Assembly (NCBI GenBank): GCA_963808165.1
Contig: CAWEET010000016.1
Location: 124,001-188,000 of the forward strand
Direction: 5' to 3'
DNA: 64,000 nucleotides
Origin: Thiosocius sp963808165
Lineage (GTDB): Bacteria; Pseudomonadota; Gammaproteobacteria; Chromatiales; Chromatiaceae
Shown here: positions 17,726 to 26,178 of the stretch, one piece after another
Numbering within the stretch: the first letter of the stretch is position 1
Layout: each line of letters starts with the position of its first letter
Translations under genes and position numbers: made by a program
Notes under the pieces: generated by a model
What the model was told of the DNA's origin: nothing
Seen by the model: only the letters and a program-made list of their open reading frames with translations
Databases searched by the model: none

Positions 17726-18352
17726 TCAGAGCCGCAAATCCCGATTCGCAGCGGTCAGTTCTTCGGCCCCCTGCCTGCTCGGCACCACAAACTGGACGTC
17801 CAGCCTTTGGATGGCCGGGAAGGCAGTGAACAACTCGATGCTGATTTGTTCGAGCCGACCCGGCTGGGCGCAGACAAAATGATAGTTGACCTGGATGTCT
17901 GCATGCGCCTTTTGGGCCAGCCCCTGCTGCGCTGCATGGTGCTCGATCTTTGCGCCGGTGTGCAATTGGTGTCTACTTGTCGCCTCGACCAGCGCCTTTG
18001 GCGACGACGCGACATGCACGTCAAAAAGGCGGCAGTCGGCGGCGGGCGAAAACCGGAATAGTCTTTCGCCGTCTTGCAGGGTCGCGACGGCTTCGTCCAG
18101 GGATGCCCTTTCCGCCTCGGTCGAGGGAGCATGCTCGAAGCCGGCGATGTTGGCGGCCGGGCTTTCCAATTCCACATAGACTTCTCGGCCCTCCATAGCA
18201 ATGTTGAGTAGGCCGGCGCCATGCTTGTGCGCGTCATGCTCCCGCTGCCCGTATTCGGCCTCTGCGAGGCCTTGCCCGGTGGTCACGACCCCAAACAAGG
18301 CCATTACCAGGATCGGCGGACCATGGCGTCGGTGATCGTCAAGGGTTTTCAA
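17726..18352 (-). CDS. DUF2796 / ZrgA-like periplasmic metal-binding protein
   Basis: 208 residues. A signal peptide (ILVMALFGVVTTGQGLAEA) leads to a mature N-terminus rich in His and Asp (REHDAHKHGAGLLNIAMEG), the hallmark of DUF2796. Further His pairs are in KIEHHAAQQG and KAHADIQVNYHFVCA, the family's conserved C-terminal half. In Vibrio cholerae the DUF2796 protein ZrgA belongs to the zinc-regulated ZrgABCDE uptake system. The frame opens at a TTG (18352) with no clear ribosome site; ATG 18304 would give too short a signal peptide. A perfect Fur/Zur-type palindrome lies 54 bases upstream, so zinc-repressed expression is likely. Confidence 0.85.
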   Translation of the reverse strand: MKTLDDHRRHGPPILVMALFGVVTTGQGLAEAEYGQREHDAHKHGAGLLNIAMEGREVYVELESPAANIAGFEHAPSTEAERASLDEAVATLQDGERLFRFSPAADCRLFDVHVASSPKALVEATSRHQLHTGAKIEHHAAQQGLAQKAHADIQVNYHFVCAQPGRLEQISIELFTAFPAIQRLDVQFVVPSRQGAEELTAANRDLRL

Positions 18353-18405
18353 GGTGTTGATCTGCGAGGCCGTCGGTGGCTGGAAAGAGTTGCTGCCGTG
18401 CGAAA

Positions 18406-18422
18406 ATGTAATGTCATTACAT
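18406..18422. promoter_or_regulatory. Perfect palindrome, probable Zur (Fur-family) operator
   Basis: ATGTAATG-T-CATTACAT is an exact inverted repeat, matching the 7-1-7 architecture of Fur-family boxes (TGTAATG-N-CATTACA) and close to known Zur half-sites. It lies in the 258-bp gap between apbE and the ZrgA-like gene, 54 bases before the latter's start codon, in an otherwise GC-rich setting. Assignment to Zur rather than Fur or MntR is inferred from the downstream genes. Confidence 0.7.
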
Positions 18423-18610
18423 CATGGCCGTCAAGCGGGCCGGTGAACCAACGTCAATGGCGCCGCACCGAACAACCCTCGCTGCTCTTGAATTGCGGGC
18501 GTGCTGCTCGGGAACTCGACGGGTGATTCTCCAGGGCGGGATCCGCGGCATCTCAGCGGTCTCGAATACGCCTGGGACACCGGTTCCTCTGACGCCTGTC
18601 ATCGATGAGT

Positions 18611-19678
18611 TCAACGTACCCTCTTCCAGGGCGTGGACGCTAGCAGGGCCGCGCTGGCGATTTCGTGGAAGCCCCCATCATCGCGTATCAGGAACAGTGC
18701 CCTGATGTTCTGGTTCCGGGCCACGATCGGGCCAAGCTGGTCGCCGAGCGCCATCAGGGCCGTCGCCCAAGCGTCGGCGTCGGTGCAGTTGCCTGCCAGC
18801 ACGGTCACCGCCGCCAGGCGGTGTCGGACCGCCAGTCCGGTCCTCGGGTCGATGGTGTGCGAGTAGCGCCTGCCGCCCGCGGAAAAGTAATTGCGGTAGT
18901 CGCCGGATGTCGCCAGTGCCATGCCCTTCAATGCGATGACTCGCTGCACCTCACGGCTGTCATACAGTGGCTTCTCGATTGCGATCTGCCATGGTTCCCC
19001 CGGATGCTTCTCGCCGCGTGCGTAGACCTCTCCGCCGATCTCGACCAGGAAATTCGGGTACCCGAGGTCCGCCAGCAGTTGGGCGATCTGATCGACTGCC
19101 CAGCCTTTCGCGATCGACGATAGATCGGCGCGCAAGCCGGCCACCGACTTGCGCAGCGCCGGCGGCGTTTGGCGGGTGTGCAGATGTCGGTACCCGACCA
19201 GTGGAATCAGATCGGCGATTTCCCGTTCGCCCGGGGGGGCGATGCGGCTGCCCATGCTGCCGAAGCCCCAGAGATCGACGAGCGGCCCAATGGTAATGTC
19301 GTAGACACCATCTGTGAGTTCGCTGATCTGTGCGGCGCGCTCGATCAGCGCCACCAGATCCGCGGGTGCCGCTTGCCAGTCGGTGGTCTGCGCGTCATTG
19401 AAGCGGGTCAGGTCGGAGTCGGCCAGGTAGGTCGACATCTGATGATTGATTTCCATGAGCCGCGAATCGATCTGCCGTCGCAGCGCCTTGCGTGCCGAGA
19501 CCTCCGGCGCAGGGCTGAGCTTCACGCTATAGCTGGTTCCCATGGTCGGGCCGGTCAGTTCGGCCACGGCGACGTCGGGGTCCGTGCAGGCAGCGAGGAG
19601 CATCAGGCCGATCAGCACAAGGCAGGCCCACAGGACCGGGCGGGCGTGGTTGCCGAGCCATTCTACGCTTCGCGCCAT
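18611..19678 (-). CDS. apbE: FAD:protein FMN transferase ApbE
   Basis: Transfers FMN from FAD to a Thr/Ser of target flavoproteins such as NqrB/C or RnfG/D subunits, acting in the periplasm as a lipoprotein. Seen: lipobox LMLLAAC near residue 31, TMGTSYSVKL, YDITIGPLVDLWGFG, LSSIAKGWAVDQI, LVEIGGEVYARG, ATSGDYRNYF and the HTIDPRTG motif, then CTDADAWATALM. All are canonical ApbE signatures. At 355 residues it is of normal length. No Rnf or Nqr genes lie in the window. The nearest upstream gene is a small membrane protein 103 bases away. Confidence 0.95.
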   Translation of the reverse strand: MARSVEWLGNHARPVLWACLVLIGLMLLAACTDPDVAVAELTGPTMGTSYSVKLSPAPEVSARKALRRQIDSRLMEINHQMSTYLADSDLTRFNDAQTTDWQAAPADLVALIERAAQISELTDGVYDITIGPLVDLWGFGSMGSRIAPPGEREIADLIPLVGYRHLHTRQTPPALRKSVAGLRADLSSIAKGWAVDQIAQLLADLGYPNFLVEIGGEVYARGEKHPGEPWQIAIEKPLYDSREVQRVIALKGMALATSGDYRNYFSAGGRRYSHTIDPRTGLAVRHRLAAVTVLAGNCTDADAWATALMALGDQLGPIVARNQNIRALFLIRDDGGFHEIASAALLASTPWKRVR

Positions 19679-19781
19679 GGTGGTCCGGGAGGCCTTCCGT
19701 GGATTTGAGGGATGTTCGCAAAAGCCTGCGCTGGGCGGGCCCTTTGCCCGGTGCTGGACGGGGTTCCCCTGGGGCGCGGTG

Positions 19782-20099
19782 TCACTGGTCGTGGAAATTC
19801 TCCCGACGGTACCTTTTCAAGTAGAGACGGGTCTGAAGATAACCTGCCGACAGCCAAAGCAGAAGCAGAACGTCGAGCAGCAGTAACAGGCTGCGCAACC
19901 CAGGGAACACCAGGGCCAGGGTCGCCGATAGCACCAGTATTATGGCCGACAGCTTCAATATCGTAGCCGTGGCGCCGCGCGTGAATCGCTGCAACGAGTC
20001 GGCGTCGAGGACGCCTTCGCCTCGCAGGCGTTGTTCGAGCGTCTTGTAGCGGTGTTGCTCCCTGCGCGACACACGCCCAAACGGGTCGTTCAGTTTCAC
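19782..20099 (-). CDS. Small two-helix membrane protein, unknown
   Basis: 105 residues from a GTG at 20099 with AGGGAG eight bases upstream; another GTG at 20108 is less well placed. A charged N-terminal 45 residues (FGRVSRREQHRYKTLEQRLRGEG) precede two adjacent transmembrane segments (TILKLSAIILVLSATLALVF and LRSLLLLLDVLLLLWLSAGY) and a basic tail. No family recognised. It is upstream of apbE on the same strand and may be co-transcribed. The strong ribosome site and helix pattern favour a real gene. Confidence 0.6.
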   Translation of the reverse strand: MKLNDPFGRVSRREQHRYKTLEQRLRGEGVLDADSLQRFTRGATATILKLSAIILVLSATLALVFPGLRSLLLLLDVLLLLWLSAGYLQTRLYLKRYRRENFHDQ

Positions 20100-20584
20100 A
20101 GCGGTCACTCCCTGCTGGGTGGCCCGGTGGGCACGTGGTCGGGTTCATCGTCAGGCCCTAGCCGGTCCAGGTCGGGCCTTGAGCCGCACGGGCATGCGCG
20201 TGCCGGCGAACAAAAAGCATGAATCGTCTCGCGGCCGGCGCGGTCTTTGCCTTCGCCGGCATCGAAAACAGTAAGTTTATTCTCGCATGGTTGCCTTTAG
20301 TTACGTGTTTTGCGAAGGCATTTCGGTATGCGCCCGGTTCTGCGTCAACGAAACAGGGGTGCCGGATATTCGCCGTTCACTGTGGCCCATTTTCTGCCAG
20401 AATCGAACTCAGCCGCATCGCAAATGGCGGCCTCTTAAGATATGATTTATAAAGGAAAAAAGTTCGAATGAGGTGACTGTGTGCGGGCCGAACGGTGGCC
20501 GGTGCGCCGCGCGTTGAAGCCCGAAGAAAGCTGGACTTCCGGGTACCCGTCGGGTGTGCGCCGGGGCCAAAAAAATAATTACAA
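20100..20584. other. Intergenic between divergent genes, about 480 bp
   Basis: It separates the small membrane protein (minus) from the histidine kinase (plus). An AT-rich patch at about 20430-20475 and A-rich sequence at 20565-20600 are the likeliest kinase promoter region. The plus-strand frame at 20219-20452 shows no family sequence or ribosome site and is not called. Confidence 0.4.
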
Positions 20585-21748
20585 GTGCCGAAAAAACTAG
20601 CAGTGAAAACCGACATTCATGTTTTGTTCATCAGTGCCTGCGTGGCCGATGAAAGGGTCCTGAGCACGCTCCTCGGACAAGAGCGGGTCGGGCAAGAGAT
20701 TCGCCTATCCGCGTCGCGCAACGCGCAGGCCTTCTTCGATGCCGTGCATTCCGAAGAGCTTTATCAGGTCATCGTGATAGATGATCGACAGCCATGGGCA
20801 ACCTGGCAGAGCGTCGTCGAGACCTGCGCGAAGAGTAGGCCCAACGCGCTCCTGGTGCTGCTGGGCGCCCATGACAGAGCCGATCGGCAGGAGTCGGCGC
20901 TTACCGCCGGAATAGCCGCTATCTATCCGCGCACCAGTGCAGGACTCATCGCACTCGCCAAGCTGGTGTCGAAACTGGCTGTTCAGGGAGGCAGCTTCAG
21001 TCTGCGTATGGATCGGCAGCTTGCCCACGGCAAACCTGAGGACAGCCTGGAACAGGAGCGGGAAAGACTCGCTTATGCCGTGTCGCATGATCTACAGGAT
21101 CCACTGCAGCTGGCGCGCCGCTATGCGGAGATCCTCGATGAGGATTTCGAAAACGCGTTGGGCGATTCCGGTGCCAAGGTACTGGGACACCTGAAATTCA
21201 ATCTGAACCGGACCCAGGAGATGCTCGACGAGTTGTTGGACTATTCTCGTCTGCAAAATGCCAAGCCCGACCTTCAGTCGGTGGATTTCAATGAGTTGCT
21301 CGACGAGGTGGTCGGCCTTTACAAGCTATCGCTCGAGGAGGTTGGTGCTACCGTAAACTGCCAGCATTCCTTGCCGACACTGATGGTGGACCGTCGGCAG
21401 TTTCAGCGCGTCTTTCAGAATCTGATTGGCAATGCCATCAAGTTTCGCAGCGAACGGCCATTGCGCATCACTGTGAGGGCGCAGCGTGTCCGTAACGAAT
21501 GGCGCATCGGCGTAAAGGACAACGGCATCGGCATCGCCGAGCAGGACGCCGGAAGGGTATTCGAGATGTTCGAACGCTCCACTGGATCGGAAGATCACCC
21601 CGGTACCGGTATGGGGCTGGCGATCTGCAAGCGCATTCTCCAGAACCACGGTGGTAAGATCTGGGTTCGTTCGTCGCCCGGCAGCGGCAGCGTGTTCATT
21701 TTTTCGGTGCCCCAGGCCGGCGACTCGGCGACCTTGGCGGGGGGGTGA
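20585..21748 (+). CDS. Histidine kinase with degenerate receiver domain
   Basis: 387 residues from GTG 20585, no transmembrane helix, so cytosolic. Residues 8-130 have receiver-like alternation (IHVLFISAC, YQVIVIDDRQP, ALLVLLGAHDRAD, GIAAIYPRT) but lack the N-terminal acidic pair and the conserved lysine: a pseudo-receiver. The dimerisation domain holds the phosphoryl-accepting His in YAVSHDLQDPLQLA, a phytochrome-like H-box. The ATPase part has NLIGNAIKFRSE, VKDNGIGI and GTGMGLAICKRILQNHGG. Its partner is the receiver-GGDEF-EAL regulator 28 bases downstream. The input could be a protein docking on the pseudo-receiver; no ligand domain is visible. Confidence 0.9.
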   Translation: MPKKLAVKTDIHVLFISACVADERVLSTLLGQERVGQEIRLSASRNAQAFFDAVHSEELYQVIVIDDRQPWATWQSVVETCAKSRPNALLVLLGAHDRADRQESALTAGIAAIYPRTSAGLIALAKLVSKLAVQGGSFSLRMDRQLAHGKPEDSLEQERERLAYAVSHDLQDPLQLARRYAEILDEDFENALGDSGAKVLGHLKFNLNRTQEMLDELLDYSRLQNAKPDLQSVDFNELLDEVVGLYKLSLEEVGATVNCQHSLPTLMVDRRQFQRVFQNLIGNAIKFRSERPLRITVRAQRVRNEWRIGVKDNGIGIAEQDAGRVFEMFERSTGSEDHPGTGMGLAICKRILQNHGGKIWVRSSPGSGSVFIFSVPQAGDSATLAGG

Positions 21749-21776
21749 TTTTCAGAGCGAGCTGCGAAACACGATA

Positions 21777-23882
21777 ATGAATGGCGAGACTATCGACGTC
21801 CTCCTGGTTGAAGATAATCCTCAGGAAGCGGAAATTGTTCGTCTCTATCTCGCGAAAAGGTATTCACACCGGTACTCGATCCGCCACGTGCGCAGCATCC
21901 GGGCAGCGCTCGCCAACATCGCTGGTGGCAACCGCCCCAGCGTGGTACTTCTCGACCTGCATTTGCCCGACACAAGGGGGCTGGAAGGTTTTCGGCAGGT
22001 CGCCGGCGCCCTGCCTGGCGTCCCTGTGATCATTCTGACCAACTGCAACGAAGAGAGCACTGCAGCCAGTGCGGTGCGCGGGGGAGCACAAGACTACCTG
22101 ATCAAGCGCGAGGTGAATGCCGCCCTGCTGCATCGGGCCATTCTGTATGCGATCGAACGCCAGCGCGCCGAGCAGGCGCTGGTCAAGGTCAAGGAGCGCT
22201 ACGCCCTCGCGGTTGCCGGGGCGAATGACTGTATCTGGGATTGGGATGCGGCGAGTGAAGGTGCCTATTTCTCGCCGCGCTGGAATGAACTGGTCGGTCT
22301 GCCGACAGACGCCCAGGTGGACCGGCTGCAGCACTGGTTTGACCGGGTGCACCCCGAAGACATCGCTGAACTGCGGCGCATATTGCGCAGCAATTCCGAG
22401 GCCGAGCGTCATCACTTCGAGCACGAGCACCGTCTTCGCCACGAAAATGGTGACTATATCTGGGTCTATGCGCGTGGAGTGATCCTGGCCGACGCGAGGG
22501 GCAGGGCGGTGCGAATGGCCGGCTCGATCAGCAGCATTGCCAAGCGCAAGCAGACTGAGAATCAACTGATTCATCGTGCGTTGCACGACCCTCTGACCGG
22601 CCTGCCCAACCGCGTGCTGTTCATCGATCGTCTGCAGCAGGCATTGCGCCGTTTCAAGCGCAACCATGCCCTCCGGTTCGCGGTGCTCTATTTCGATCTG
22701 GACCGCTTCAAGTTCGTCAACGACAGCCTTGGCCACTCCGCCGGGGACAGTTTGCTGGTTTCCATCGCGAGGCGCCTGATGAGGGTCATCCGGCCGGGGG
22801 ATACGGTCGCGCGCATGGGCGGGGACGAGTTTGCGGTACTGGTTAGCGATATAGAGGACGAATCGGATACGCGGCAGGTCTCGGAGCGCATTCACAGGCT
22901 CTTCCAGCAGGAATTTTCTATCGCGGGGCGCGGTATGTACAGCAGCGCCAGCATCGGGGTTGCTGTCGTGACCCAGCAGTACGAGTCACCCGAGGAACTG
23001 CTGCGCGACGCCGATCTGGCCATGTACCGCGCCAAGCGCTCAGAAACCGAGAACACGGTGATCTACGATACGACCATGCACCAGGCGGCGATTTCCCGTC
23101 TCAACATGGAGATGGACCTGCGGCGCGCTATGGCGCGGGGCGAATTCATCGTTTATTACCAGCCCATCGTCACGCTGTCCGAGCGACGCATCGTGGCGTT
23201 CGAGGCCTTGCTGCGCTGGATGCACCCGGAAAAGGGCTTGTTGTTCCCGGACAGCTTCATGTCGGTGGTCGAGGATACCGGCATGCTCGCCAACCTGAGC
23301 TGGTGGGTGCTCGAAGAGGCCTGCCGGCAGGCGCGGGAATGGCGCGGTACCTTCAGCGATGGCTCTCCGCTCGGGATGAGTGTGAACGTTTCCGCGAGCA
23401 TGTTCCGGGCGGAAAACTCGGCGCAGCGGGTCGAGAAGATCGTTGAGGACAGTGGGATCGCGCCGCAAGACCTCTCTCTGGAGGTCACCGAGCGCGATTG
23501 CATGGACAATGAGGAGGCGACCCAGTCGGTGCTTGCCGAGTTGCAGAAACTCGGTGTCAAGATACATATGGACGATTTTGGCACCGGCTATTCGTCGCTT
23601 TCGTATCTGCAGCGCTGCGCCTACGATACCCTCAAGATCGACCGGTCGTTCGTGCAAAGTCTGGAAAGCGAACACCAGAGCAAGGTGATCATCAAGACCA
23701 TCGTCGGGCTTGGACGAATGCTCGATATGAATGTGGTCGCCGAGGGTGTGGAATCGCGGGAACAGCTGGAAGCCTTGCTGTCGCTGGAGTGTCCCGAGGC
23801 TCAGGGCTTCTGGTTCTCCAGGCCGGTGCCGCCTGGCGAGGCCGGGGAACTTCTGAAGCAGGCACGACACGCATATGGTTGA
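21777..23882 (+). CDS. Response regulator: receiver-PAS-GGDEF-EAL
   Basis: 701 residues from ATG 21777. The receiver (1-125) has an acidic patch (LLVEDN), phosphoacceptor VVLLDLHLPD, switch TNCN and the lysine in YLIKRE. PAS (about 138-260, with PAC DYIWVYARG) precedes GGDEF (RMGGDEF near 346, with product-inhibition RPGD five residues before) and EAL (FEALLRW near 474, DDFGTGYSS near 598, VVAEGVESREQ). All catalytic motifs look intact, so both c-di-GMP synthesis and breakdown are possible, switched by phosphorylation from the upstream kinase. The frame extends upstream to 21651 inside the kinase gene, but receiver homology begins at 21777. Confidence 0.93.
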   Translation: MNGETIDVLLVEDNPQEAEIVRLYLAKRYSHRYSIRHVRSIRAALANIAGGNRPSVVLLDLHLPDTRGLEGFRQVAGALPGVPVIILTNCNEESTAASAVRGGAQDYLIKREVNAALLHRAILYAIERQRAEQALVKVKERYALAVAGANDCIWDWDAASEGAYFSPRWNELVGLPTDAQVDRLQHWFDRVHPEDIAELRRILRSNSEAERHHFEHEHRLRHENGDYIWVYARGVILADARGRAVRMAGSISSIAKRKQTENQLIHRALHDPLTGLPNRVLFIDRLQQALRRFKRNHALRFAVLYFDLDRFKFVNDSLGHSAGDSLLVSIARRLMRVIRPGDTVARMGGDEFAVLVSDIEDESDTRQVSERIHRLFQQEFSIAGRGMYSSASIGVAVVTQQYESPEELLRDADLAMYRAKRSETENTVIYDTTMHQAAISRLNMEMDLRRAMARGEFIVYYQPIVTLSERRIVAFEALLRWMHPEKGLLFPDSFMSVVEDTGMLANLSWWVLEEACRQAREWRGTFSDGSPLGMSVNVSASMFRAENSAQRVEKIVEDSGIAPQDLSLEVTERDCMDNEEATQSVLAELQKLGVKIHMDDFGTGYSSLSYLQRCAYDTLKIDRSFVQSLESEHQSKVIIKTIVGLGRMLDMNVVAEGVESREQLEALLSLECPEAQGFWFSRPVPPGEAGELLKQARHAYG

Positions 23883-24073
23883 CCGGGGGCGCCGGATGCC
23901 GGCCGCATCGGCCAGGCAGGGTGCCGTTTTCAGGACACGGTGCGCCGATTCGATCGGTTTGTAGCGGTGACGGACCGCGGAATGTGCCAAAATGCAACCG
24001 GAGAGAGGGTGTGATACGGCTCTCGCCGGGCAGGACACTCGATAGCGGCGACAATCGAAACAGTGGCTGAACA

Positions 24074-24655
24074 ATGGTAGGCGAAAACACGGAGCCCGAA
24101 ATACGCACTGATGACGCGGTCCTGCAGCAGCAATATCTGCGGGCGCTCAGCTCTTTCGAGGGCATCGTGCTCAGCCAGATCGATGTCAAGAACAAACTAG
24201 GCGATCGCCTGAACTACAGCATCCGGTCCGGTCTGATCATACTTTTCGTCATTGCGTTCTCGATACTCGTGCTGCTGTTGACTCTCAGTTCACAGATCAA
24301 CCGGATCTCGAGCGTCGTCGGCGCGATGAATACTCACTTCTCTGCGGTATCCCTGCGCATGGACGAAATCAGCGACAGGTTCGGGTCGATGGAAACCCAG
24401 GTGGCGAAGCTCAGGTCCATCGAGGACAACACGGCAGTCATGCAGACCGAGATTGCTGCGATAGGCGCCAGTACCGGCAGTATCGAGGAAAGCATCGGCA
24501 GCGTAGGAGTGCAGATGACGGGCACTCGTCTGCACGTCGAGAACATCGCCGTCACCATGCATGCGATGAATCAGGAGGTGCAGGCAATGAGTGCAGAGAT
24601 GCATCGCATGGCCAAGCCCGCTCGCACGCTCAACAAGATGTTTCCCTTTCCCTGA
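24074..24655 (+). CDS. Single-pass membrane protein with long coiled coil
   Basis: 193 residues: a cytosolic N-terminal 55 residues, one strong helix (SGLIILFVIAFSILVLLLTL, about 53-73), then a heptad-like periplasmic or cytosolic alpha-helical region to the C-terminus in which Met/Ile/Val recur every three to four positions (MDEISDRFGSMETQVAKL). It ends in NKMFPFP. No family recognised. It is the first of two adjacent genes of the same architecture (next at 24722) and follows the c-di-GMP regulator by about 190 bases. The pattern resembles the dimerising stalks of chemoreceptors and membrane-fusion proteins, without any signature of either. Confidence 0.7.
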   Translation: MVGENTEPEIRTDDAVLQQQYLRALSSFEGIVLSQIDVKNKLGDRLNYSIRSGLIILFVIAFSILVLLLTLSSQINRISSVVGAMNTHFSAVSLRMDEISDRFGSMETQVAKLRSIEDNTAVMQTEIAAIGASTGSIEESIGSVGVQMTGTRLHVENIAVTMHAMNQEVQAMSAEMHRMAKPARTLNKMFPFP

Positions 24656-24721
24656 TGATGTGGTGCACGGAAGTAGCTGTCGGTGGATCACATGGCCCAG
24701 TCGAGCTGAGCGGAGTTTGTC

Positions 24722-25261
24722 ATGATTGATCCACGCACCCCTATCGTACAGGTGATGGCACGGCTGGGCCGCGAGACCCAGTTACACCTCGACGAGCGGC
24801 ATCGGCACTCCAAGGTCACGGACAAGGTGATTCTGATCATCTCGCTGCTGCTGGTGTTTCTGGCCTTTGTCAACGTGTATTACGTAAGCGTGCTTTACCA
24901 GGATCTCGACGGCATTGTCAGCAACATGGATTCGATGTATCGAAACCTGGAGCGCGTTGACCGGGATATGGACCTGATCGCTCAGCGCGTGGATCGTTTC
25001 GACCGCCATATCCAGCGCATGGGCGCGATTTCCGCGAGCATGCAGGGGATCACCGACGTGATGCCGCAGATGAGCGCGAACATGAAGACCATCCAGAGTG
25101 AGATGGGAGGTATCGACGAGAACATGCAGCAGATGACGGGGGCGATGGCCGGCATCGGCCAGCAGATGCACTATATCACCGGCGGCATGAGCATAATGCG
25201 CCAGAACGTGCACCAGATCTCCGGCCCGATGGGCGCAATGAATCCGATAATGCCCAATTGA
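24722..25261 (+). CDS. Methionine-rich single-pass coiled-coil protein
   Basis: 179 residues; ATG 24722 has GGAG at good spacing. A charged cytosolic N-terminus of about 35 residues precedes one helix (VILIISLLLVFLAFVNVYYV). The rest is a helical stalk in which Met is unusually frequent, about one residue in five (MQGITDVMPQMSANMKTI, ENMQQMTGAMAGIGQQM), ending NPIMPN. Layout and spacing match the preceding 24074 gene, suggesting duplication and a hetero-oligomer. Periplasmic Met-rich regions sometimes bind copper(I), but the heptad spacing fits a coiled-coil core equally well. minC follows 135 bases later. Function unknown. Confidence 0.72.
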   Translation: MIDPRTPIVQVMARLGRETQLHLDERHRHSKVTDKVILIISLLLVFLAFVNVYYVSVLYQDLDGIVSNMDSMYRNLERVDRDMDLIAQRVDRFDRHIQRMGAISASMQGITDVMPQMSANMKTIQSEMGGIDENMQQMTGAMAGIGQQMHYITGGMSIMRQNVHQISGPMGAMNPIMPN

Positions 25262-25270
25262 TGCTGGCAG

Positions 25271-25292
25271 CGGCCCGGTGCCATTCGGGCCG
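25271..25292 (+). terminator. Stem-loop after the Met-rich protein gene
   Basis: CGGCCCG and its exact complement CGGGCCG, separated by eight bases, start ten bases past the stop codon. Only a weak T-containing tail (TGTTG) follows. It could separate this gene from minCDE. Confidence 0.4.
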
Positions 25293-25395
25293 TGTTGCCC
25301 GAACCGAATCAGGTAAAGCCCGGCTATACAGGGCAGCAAATTCAGATAGACTTTAGGCCTCAGAAGCCGATCCCACCGCCGGAGTTGCAACAGGC

Positions 25396-26118
25396 ATGTC
25401 CGAGGCATCCGCACGCAGCGCGCAGGTCCCGGCGCCCTTCGATATGAAGGCCGGGCAGTTTACCATCCCGACCCTGGTACTACGGGATACCGATTTGGCA
25501 GGCCTGGACGCCTTTCTGGCGCAGCAGGTGGCCCGCCTGCCGTCGTTTTTCGACCAGGCGCCGGTGGCGATCGACCTCTCGTCGCTGCCGAATCAGGGTG
25601 AGCTCTCAGAGTTTCCAATGGTGGTGGGCATGCTGCGCGGGCACGGGATGATACCGGTCGGTGTTCGCGGCGCTTCCACCGAGCAGAAGGCCCAGGCGAT
25701 GGCGCTCGAGTTGGCGATCATGCCGGCGGGCCGCAGAGGCGCGGTCGCCAGGACGGAGTCGGCAACGCGTGACGCGGTCCCCACGACCGACCGCCGCGCC
25801 TTGGTAGTCGAGAAGCCGGTGCGTTCGGGACAGCGCGTCTATGCCCGGGGGGGCGATCTGGTGGTATTGGCCGGGGTCAGTTCGGGCGCCGAAGTCATGG
25901 CAGATGGGCATATCCACGCTTACGGGGCGCTGCGCGGCCGCGCCATGGCAGGGGTTACCGGCGACAAGGAGGCCAGAATTTTCTGTCGCTCCCTCGGGGC
26001 TGACCTCGTCTCAATAGCCGGACTCTACCGGGTCAGCGAGAAACTCGAGGGTCGTTACCTCGGGCGTGCGGTCCAGATCTCGCTTGCCGGTGATGCGCTG
26101 AAGTTCAAACTGCTTTGA
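25396..26118 (+). CDS. minC: Septum site-determining protein MinC
   Basis: FtsZ polymerisation inhibitor recruited to the membrane by MinD. 240 residues. The N-terminal domain (FTIPTLVLRDTDLAGLDAFL) contacts FtsZ. A linker of about 30 residues leads to the C-terminal beta-helix with the MinD-binding and dimerisation signature PVRSGQRVYARGGDLVVLAGVSSGAEVMADG and HAYGALRGRAMAG. It is the first gene of minCDE, 60 bases before minD. The start at ATG 25396 fits family length. Confidence 0.96.
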   Translation: MSEASARSAQVPAPFDMKAGQFTIPTLVLRDTDLAGLDAFLAQQVARLPSFFDQAPVAIDLSSLPNQGELSEFPMVVGMLRGHGMIPVGVRGASTEQKAQAMALELAIMPAGRRGAVARTESATRDAVPTTDRRALVVEKPVRSGQRVYARGGDLVVLAGVSSGAEVMADGHIHAYGALRGRAMAGVTGDKEARIFCRSLGADLVSIAGLYRVSEKLEGRYLGRAVQISLAGDALKFKLL

Positions 26119-26178
26119 GTTGATGGTGCACGTCACCGTGCGACCGACGCGGACCTTGGGTCCAAAAGGAGTATCCAG

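Noticed and set aside
18424..18705. Plus-strand 93-codon frame just right of the Zur-type palindrome
   Set aside because: It runs into the apbE gene antisense, has no family sequence; the palindrome is better explained by the minus-strand ZrgA-like gene.
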